From assembly GCF_024496245.1 (NCBI RefSeq), contig NZ_CP101740.1:930001-994000 (forward strand): a stretch of DNA of 64,000 nucleotides, in the 5' to 3' direction. Numbering within the stretch: the stretch's first letter is position 1; each line of letters opens with the position of its first letter. This DNA comes from Sphingomonas qomolangmaensis. Lineage in GTDB: Bacteria; Pseudomonadota; Alphaproteobacteria; Sphingomonadales; Sphingomonadaceae. The position numbers were made by a program, and so were the translations under genes. The notes beneath the pieces are model-generated. The model worked only from the letters and a program-made list of their open reading frames with translations, searched no databases and was not told where the DNA came from. Shown here one piece after another: positions 58,367-64,000 of the stretch.

Positions 58367-60790
58367 CTATTGCGGCGACCCGCCGAGGTACACCGGGATG
58401 CGTTCGAACAGCCCGGCGACCGCAACCGCCTCGCCGTCGATCGCCAGCGCGGTATCGCCCCACCAATCCGCGGGCGGCACTAGCGCAGCACCATCCTGCA
58501 AGGCCGCACCGCACCGCAATGCTACCGCACAGACCAGGCGTGCCGAGCCGTTGCGACGTTCGAAGGCAAGGACATGCGCCGCACGCGATCCGGTGACGCG
58601 GATCGGGGTGTAGCTGCCGACTGCTAACAGCGCCGGATGGTCGCGCCGGAGCGCTAGGAGCCGGCGGATCAGCGCGAATTTCTCGCTCGCGTCGCCCTCC
58701 AGCATCGCGCGCACTCGATCATAGTCGACCGGGCGACGATTGTCGGGATCGACCAGGCTGAGGTCGAACAATTCGGTGCCCTGATACAAATCGGGGACGC
58801 CGGGCACGGCATAATGGAGCGCGGTCTGCACCAGGCTGTTGGCCTGCGCGGCGGGCGCGGCGAGCGCGACCAGGCTCGCCATGTCGCCGAGGAACTCGGG
58901 CGATCGCGCGGGATCGAGCAGGCGGTCGACCAGGTCGCGGGCGCTCGCCTCATAGTCTTGATCGGGGGCTTCCCACGACGAGCGCAGCTTGGCTTCGCGC
59001 AGCGCCTTTTCCTGCCACGCATTGACGCGCTCGGCGAAGGCGGCGAGGCCTGCGGTATCGGTCGGCGCGAGCCCCTCGGGCCAGGCGCCGAACAGCGTCT
59101 GGTACAGCATGTAGCGATCGGCGGGGTCGATGCCGTCGTCGCCGACGATCCGCTCCCAGGTCGCGACGTGGTCCCGCCAGACGTTGGGGATCTCGCTCAA
59201 CACTGCGAGCCGCGCGCGGACGTCCTCGCCGCGCTTGTGGTCGTGCGTCGCGGTCGCGAGCATCGCGCCGGGAAAGTCCTTGCCGCGCGCCGCCGCGACG
59301 GCGTGGAAGCGCTCGATCGGCATCGAGAAACACGCCGCGTCGAAGCCGACGTCGTTGCGCGAGAGCAGCCGGCCATAGCGGTAAAAGGCGGTGTCCTCGA
59401 CCGCCTTGGCCGCGATCGGTGCCGAGAGTTGCTGGAAGCGGCGCACCGCGTCGGCGCCCTGCGCGGATTCGCCAGGGCCATTGCCCGCGAGCCAGGCGAG
59501 CATCGCATCGATCACCGGCCCCTCGCCCGGCGGGACGAAGCGCGCGGCGCGGCGGCGCGCCTCGGTGCGGATCGGTTCGTCGATCGCGGGGGCGGCGTCG
59601 CCGGTGCCATAGGTGCGATAGACCGGGAAAACCCAAAGCAAGCGCTCGATCGCGCGGCGGACCATGGCGGCGGTGAACCCCAAGGGCTCGGCCAAGGGCG
59701 CGAACGCAGCGACACAGCCCGAAAGCTGGCCCTCGAACTGCCACGACAGCATGTCCTGGCGCGCCAGCAATTCCTCGGGGCCGAACGCCGCGGAACGTCG
59801 GCTGATCTCTTCCCACAGCGCACCGAGCGGAGCCTCGCCCTCTGGGGCATGCAATACCGCGGCGACTTCTTCCATGAAATCATAGCCGCTGGTGCCGTCG
59901 ATGCCCCAGTCGGTCGCGAGCGGTTCGCCCGGGCCGAGGATCTTCTCGACGACGATGTACGCGGGACCGGCGGGGGCATCGGTCGGGCGCGCGATCGAAT
60001 CGAGCCGCGCGCGTAACTGGCGGCAATAGCCCGCGGGATCGGTGAGCCCATCGACATGATCGACGCGGACGCCGTCGATCAACCCTTCGGCATATAGCCG
60101 GAAATACAGCGCGTGCGCCGCTTCGAATACCGCCGGGTCTTCGATCCGCACCCCGGCGAGTTCGTTGATCGTGAAGAAGCGCCGCCAGTTGAGTTCGTCG
60201 TTCGCGGTGCGCCACGACGCCAGCCGGTACTGCTGGCGGTCGAGCAGGGCCGCGACGTCGGCCGACGCATCGAGGCCAACCTGATCCTCGGGGCGGATCG
60301 GAAAGCGATGCTCGCCATATGCCGACACGAACCATGCATCGCCGTCACGTTCGAGCGTGATGTCGCCTTGCGCCAGCGCGGTCGGCAGCGGATCGCCGAG
60401 GATCGGCAGCACCAGCTTGCGCCGCCAGTCGATGTCGAACACCCGCGCATGCTCACTCGCCTGGCCCCGCGCCAGCACGTCGTTCCACCAATGATTGCCA
60501 CCGCCCGCGACCCCCATGTGATTGGGGACGATATCGATGATGATGCCCAGCCCCTGCGACCGCAGCGCCGCGACCAGGCTGCGGAACGCCGGCTCGCCGC
60601 CAAGCTCGGGGTTGATCGCGGTCGGATCGACGACGTCATAGCCGTGCGTCGACCCGTCGCGCGCGGTGGTGATCGGTGAGGCATAGAGGTGGCTGATGCC
60701 GAGCTCAGCGAGATACGGGACCAGCGCCTCGGCATCGGAGAAGGTGAAATCCTTGTGGAACTGGAAGCGATAGGTGGCGCGCGGGGTCAT
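58367..60790 (-). CDS. treY: Maltooligosyl trehalose synthase
   Basis: TreY turns the reducing end of a maltodextrin into a trehalose unit. The 807-residue protein is a GH13 enzyme with SHLYASPITTARDGSTHGYD, DIVPNHMGV, the catalytic region GVRVDHVDGLTDP and VVEKILGPGE. Its ATG (60790) lies in a four-base overlap with the malQ stop, so it is the third gene of a treZ-malQ-treY operon. Confidence 0.96.
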   Translation of the reverse strand: MTPRATYRFQFHKDFTFSDAEALVPYLAELGISHLYASPITTARDGSTHGYDVVDPTAINPELGGEPAFRSLVAALRSQGLGIIIDIVPNHMGVAGGGNHWWNDVLARGQASEHARVFDIDWRRKLVLPILGDPLPTALAQGDITLERDGDAWFVSAYGEHRFPIRPEDQVGLDASADVAALLDRQQYRLASWRTANDELNWRRFFTINELAGVRIEDPAVFEAAHALYFRLYAEGLIDGVRVDHVDGLTDPAGYCRQLRARLDSIARPTDAPAGPAYIVVEKILGPGEPLATDWGIDGTSGYDFMEEVAAVLHAPEGEAPLGALWEEISRRSAAFGPEELLARQDMLSWQFEGQLSGCVAAFAPLAEPLGFTAAMVRRAIERLLWVFPVYRTYGTGDAAPAIDEPIRTEARRRAARFVPPGEGPVIDAMLAWLAGNGPGESAQGADAVRRFQQLSAPIAAKAVEDTAFYRYGRLLSRNDVGFDAACFSMPIERFHAVAAARGKDFPGAMLATATHDHKRGEDVRARLAVLSEIPNVWRDHVATWERIVGDDGIDPADRYMLYQTLFGAWPEGLAPTDTAGLAAFAERVNAWQEKALREAKLRSSWEAPDQDYEASARDLVDRLLDPARSPEFLGDMASLVALAAPAAQANSLVQTALHYAVPGVPDLYQGTELFDLSLVDPDNRRPVDYDRVRAMLEGDASEKFALIRRLLALRRDHPALLAVGSYTPIRVTGSRAAHVLAFERRNGSARLVCAVALRCGAALQDGAALVPPADWWGDTALAIDGEAVAVAGLFERIPVYLGGSPQ

Positions 60791-62796
60791 GAGCTTCTTT
60801 CGGCATCGAACGCGGCGAGGCGCGCGGAAATGTCGGGACGCGCGAGCAGCGCGTCGGTGGCGGCGGGCATGCGGCGACGCCAATTGGGGTGTTCATCGAT
60901 CGTGCCGGGCAAATTGGGCTGCTCGATCGCGCCGATGACGTCCTCCATCGGCACGATCGCCAGCACCGATGGCGCGCGCGCGATGAAGGCGAGCGCGGCG
61001 GCGAGGACAGGCGCGCTGTCGCAGGGGGCGGGCTGCGGCCCCTTTGCCACGCCGGCGGCGACGAATGCTTCCCAAAGCCTGGTGCGTTCCTCGGCGCGTG
61101 CGGCGTGGTCGGCGGTTTCGTCGGCAGCACGCGAGGTGCGCCCGAGCTGCCATTGCCATTCGATATCGCGCCCGCTCCACCAGCCAGCGACAGTCGCTAG
61201 GTCATGCGTCCCCGTCATTGCCGCGGCATCGGCGGCATAGTCTTTGGCGGGCAGGAAGCCGCCCTCCCCGTCGCGTTCGAACCACAATACGCGCATGCCG
61301 AGCATCGCGAGCTCGTCCATCGCCGGGCGGAATCCTTCGGGGACGGTGCCCAGGTCCTCGCCGATCACCACCGCGCGCGCGCGATGCGATTCGAGCGCGA
61401 TCAGCCGGAACAGGTCGTCGACGGGCATCGCGAGATACGCTCCTTCCCTGGCCGATGCCCCCTCGGGCACCACCCAAAGCCGGCGCAGCCCCAGCGCGTG
61501 ATCGATGCGAATACCGCCGGCATGATCGAGCGCCGCGCGCAGCGTCGCAATGAAGGGTTCGAATCCGGTGCGCCGCAAGGCGATCGGCGAGAAGCCGGTG
61601 ATTCCCCAGCTTTGCCCGTCGGGGCCGAGCAGATCGGGGGGCGCGCCGATCGACAGGCCGGTCAGCAGATCGTCGGGCCGGCTCCAAGCATGGCTGCCCC
61701 CCGAATCCATCCCCACCGCCAGATCGGCGATCAGCCCCAATGCCATGCCGCCATCGATCGCGGCGCGCTGCGCCGCATCGAGGCTGCGCTTGGCGAGCCA
61801 TTGCAGGAACAAGTAAAAGCCGACCGCATCTTCATGCTCGGCGGCGAAGCGAGCGACCGCCGCGCCATCGGGGTCGCGATACTCGGCGGGCCAGTCGCGC
61901 CAACCATGCGCGCCGGTCGCTTCGAAGAAATGCGCGTGCAATGCATCGAAGCGGGCATGGCGTTCGAGCTCGTCGCCGCCCTTAGTGGCATAGGCTGCAA
62001 CCTCGGCGCGCACCGCATCGGTTCGGCGGTCATAGGCTTCGCGGAGCGCGCGCAACCGGGCGGGGATCGCCACGACCCAATCGATCAGGTCGTTATCGTC
62101 GGAGGGTGTGGCTTCTGCGCCGACCAACGCCGGATCGGCATACAGAACGTTCAGGAACAGCCGCGTCGAGGGCGCATAAGGGCTGAACCGGCTGGCATCG
62201 GCGGGAAACAGCGCATGCACCGGGCTGATTGCGATCGCGTCGGCCCCGCGTTCGGCAAACGCGCGCGCGGTGGACACCAACGCTCCGAAATCGCCGAACG
62301 CGCTGTCGCTGTCGTCGCGAAGCGCGGTGATCTGGACAGCGGGTCCCCACAACCGCCGGTCTCCCGCCGCATCGGCGACCGAAAAGCAGCGCGGCGGCGC
62401 GATCGCGACGCCGATCTCGCGCGTGCCGAGGAGCAGGCGGTGATAGCCGATGGCGTCGATCGCGGGCACTCGAAGTCCTGCAGGGGTCGCCTCGACGATG
62501 ATCTCGCGGCGGGTGCCGTCTTCGAACAGCAGTTCGGCAGGTCCAGCCTCGCCGCACGCCGCGGGCAAGGCAAATGCCTCACCCACCACCGCCGACACGA
62601 AGCTGCACGCGGCGTCGCGGTCATGCACGATCCGGGCGATGCTATCGGCGATCGCGACGTCGCTATCGGCGGGGTAGCCCAGCGCCGCGAGGATCGCGAC
62701 CAGCGACGTATCGGACACGCGCTGCGCCTCGCCCAGCGCATCTTCCCAATCGATCTGCAATCCGGCGGCCTCGGCCAGCCTGTGGAGCGCGCTCAA
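60787..62796 (-). CDS. malQ: 4-alpha-glucanotransferase
   Basis: MalQ (GH77) moves maltodextrin segments between chains and so lengthens glucans. The 669-residue protein starts at a TTG (62796) overlapping the treZ stop. Catalytic motifs are visible: GGIRIDHALGLRRLWVVPEG (nucleophile Asp), VIGEDLGTVPEGF (acid/base Glu) and MTGTHDLATVAGWW. The N-terminal about 130 residues form an extra domain. Placed between treZ and treY it probably supplies chains long enough for TreY. Confidence 0.95.
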   Translation of the reverse strand: MSALHRLAEAAGLQIDWEDALGEAQRVSDTSLVAILAALGYPADSDVAIADSIARIVHDRDAACSFVSAVVGEAFALPAACGEAGPAELLFEDGTRREIIVEATPAGLRVPAIDAIGYHRLLLGTREIGVAIAPPRCFSVADAAGDRRLWGPAVQITALRDDSDSAFGDFGALVSTARAFAERGADAIAISPVHALFPADASRFSPYAPSTRLFLNVLYADPALVGAEATPSDDNDLIDWVVAIPARLRALREAYDRRTDAVRAEVAAYATKGGDELERHARFDALHAHFFEATGAHGWRDWPAEYRDPDGAAVARFAAEHEDAVGFYLFLQWLAKRSLDAAQRAAIDGGMALGLIADLAVGMDSGGSHAWSRPDDLLTGLSIGAPPDLLGPDGQSWGITGFSPIALRRTGFEPFIATLRAALDHAGGIRIDHALGLRRLWVVPEGASAREGAYLAMPVDDLFRLIALESHRARAVVIGEDLGTVPEGFRPAMDELAMLGMRVLWFERDGEGGFLPAKDYAADAAAMTGTHDLATVAGWWSGRDIEWQWQLGRTSRAADETADHAARAEERTRLWEAFVAAGVAKGPQPAPCDSAPVLAAALAFIARAPSVLAIVPMEDVIGAIEQPNLPGTIDEHPNWRRRMPAATDALLARPDISARLAAFDAERSS

Positions 62797-64000
62797 TGTT
62801 CGATCCACGCGCCGAAGCTGCCGGGCGCGCCGGCGTTCCCCAGCACGAACAACGGATCGGCGATCTCGGGAAAGCCCACGCTCGCATCGGCCAAGTTGAT
62901 CGCCAGCGTCAACGTCGCGCCATCGCCCATCCGCCAGCGTGCCACCACCGCGCCCTCGCCGATCACCTCGGCCCCGATCGACCGCGCGCCCTTCAGGCGT
63001 GGCACGATCGCCTCGCGCCGCAGCGCCAGCAGCCGCGCGTACAACGCGCGCCATTCCGCCACCGCCGGCCCCGGCACCGCACGCGATTGCACGAAAGTCG
63101 TCTCGGCGTTGGGATCGGGTATCCGCTCGCGCGCCGCCGGATCGGCGAACGCCGCGAACTGCGCGAACTCGCGGCGGCGGCCTTCGCGTACCGCGTCAGC
63201 CAGATCATCCTGAAAATCGGTGAAGAACAGGAACGGCGCTTCGCTGCCATCCTGGTCGCCCATGAACAGCAACGGGATTTGCGGCGACAAGAGGAGCAAT
63301 GAGGTAGCTGCGCGCAGCTTGGCGGGGTCGGCCAGCAGCGTCAGCCGCTCGCCCATTGCGCGGTTGCCGATCTGGTCGTGGTTCTGCAGGAACGACACGA
63401 ACGCGCTCGGCGGGAGGTGCCCGCTCGGCTTGCCGCGCGGCTCGCCCGCGTGGTTGGGCCATCCCTGGCCCTGGTAGATGAACCCTTCAGCCAAACAGCG
63501 GGCCAGCCGTTCGGCGGGACGCTCGGCGAAGTCGGCATAATAGCCGCTGGTCTCACCGGTCAGCAGCACATGCATGACATTATGGAAATCGTCGTTCCAT
63601 TGCGCGTCGTAACGCTCAGAAGTCAGGCGATCGGCGTCGTTGTTTTCATTTTCGAGTACCAGATGGACATGCCGGTCGGGTCCCACGGCGGCGCGCAATT
63701 CGCCCGCCAGCCGATCGAGGAAATCCTCGTTGCCGATCGCATGCACCGCATCGAAGCGCAGCCCGTCGCAGCGGTATTGATTGAGCCACATCGCCGCATT
63801 CTCGCGGAAGAACGCATGCACCGCGGGTGTCTCGACCGCCACCGCGCCGCCCCAGGGGGTGTCGACATCGGCATCGAAGAAGCCGCTGGCATACGCCCCC
63901 AGATAATTCCCGTCAGGGCCGAAGTGATTATACACGACGTCGAGAAACACCATCAGCCCAAGGCCATGCGCGCGATCGATCAGCGCCTTGAGATCGTCAG
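62793..64000 (-). CDS. treZ: Maltooligosyl trehalose trehalohydrolase (N-terminus outside window)
   Basis: TreZ releases trehalose from maltooligosyl trehalose made by TreY. The gene runs off the right edge; the visible 401 codons start with DDLKALIDRAHGLGLMVFLD and include VVYNHFGPDGNYLG, CDGLRFDAVHAIGNED (nucleophile Asp), LVLENENND (Glu) and LQNHDQIGNRAMGERL (third acidic residue). The C-terminal beta domain ends FGAWIEH. Its stop overlaps the malQ start. The N-terminal domain typical of TreZ would lie beyond 64000. Confidence 0.95.
   Translation of the reverse strand, partial: DDLKALIDRAHGLGLMVFLDVVYNHFGPDGNYLGAYASGFFDADVDTPWGGAVAVETPAVHAFFRENAAMWLNQYRCDGLRFDAVHAIGNEDFLDRLAGELRAAVGPDRHVHLVLENENNDADRLTSERYDAQWNDDFHNVMHVLLTGETSGYYADFAERPAERLARCLAEGFIYQGQGWPNHAGEPRGKPSGHLPPSAFVSFLQNHDQIGNRAMGERLTLLADPAKLRAATSLLLLSPQIPLLFMGDQDGSEAPFLFFTDFQDDLADAVREGRRREFAQFAAFADPAARERIPDPNAETTFVQSRAVPGPAVAEWRALYARLLALRREAIVPRLKGARSIGAEVIGEGAVVARWRMGDGATLTLAINLADASVGFPEIADPLFVLGNAGAPGSFGAWIEH

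Noticed and set aside
61204..63213. 669-codon plus-strand ORF opposite malQ and treZ
   Set aside because: Antisense to two genes with intact GH77 and GH13 catalytic motifs.

Overview
The window is about 64 kb of GC-rich chromosome from an alphaproteobacterium, most likely a sphingomonad (Sphingomonas or a close relative). This is inferred from codon use, from the pckA / chvI-chvG / short hprK / PTS gene order, from the treZ-malQ-treY operon and from the gene neighbourhoods; no rRNA gene is present to confirm it. Nearly all of it is core chromosome: 58 protein genes are listed, tightly packed, many with 4-base ATGA or GTGA start-stop overlaps. I saw no rRNA, tRNA, CRISPR array, prophage or insertion sequence.

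Layout. 1-5.6 kb: a DUF2066-like secreted protein (cut by the window edge) diverges from purM and an unusual purN fused to a MmcQ/YjbR domain; GFA-family, ndk, holC and pepA lie on the minus strand. 5.7-11.2 kb: lptD-surA-pdxA-rsmA, the conserved envelope/pyridoxal/rRNA-methylation operon. 11.3-13.1 kb: a small TPR protein and rsmB. 13.3-15.1 kb: an islet with lower GC than its surroundings, holding a two-gene, toxin-antitoxin-like cassette (Xre-ImmA/IrrE metalloprotease plus DUF4411 PIN-like protein). 15.2-22.9 kb: DUF389 membrane protein, guaB, a QmcA/NfeD pair, a DUF885 peptidase and an MscS channel. 23.0-29.1 kb: pckA diverging from chvI-chvG-hprK-rapZ-EIIA-HPr, a sensor/PTS circuit linking envelope signals and carbon state. 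29.2-34.6 kb: RNA methyltransferase, rmuC, def, recR, fmt, truA. 34.7-45.2 kb: a ten-gene minus-strand run from etfD down to an RlmD-like methyltransferase, with repeated start-stop overlaps and an unrecognised 57-residue ORF. 45.4-52.0 kb: a degenerate uracil-DNA-glycosylase-fold protein, lytic transglycosylase, moaB, a small TonB-C-like protein, a radical SAM protein and a CPA2 antiporter. 52.1-58.4 kb: alaS, a PhyH-type dioxygenase, a dicarboxylate symporter and two GSTs. 58.4-64 kb: treZ-malQ-treY for trehalose synthesis from maltodextrin (treZ cut by the edge).

The strongest non-gene signal is in the spacers. Six of the eight convergent gene junctions carry a long inverted repeat, and the two that do not have no room for one. 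Four of these are REPIN-like pairs with a conserved 11-base core (GAGCTTGTCGA or its complement) flanked by short stems that change in a compensated way between copies. The others are GC-rich CTCCCCTCCC/GGGAGGGG-type inverted repeats. A third repeat type sits in frame inside fmt and adds about 34 codons to it.
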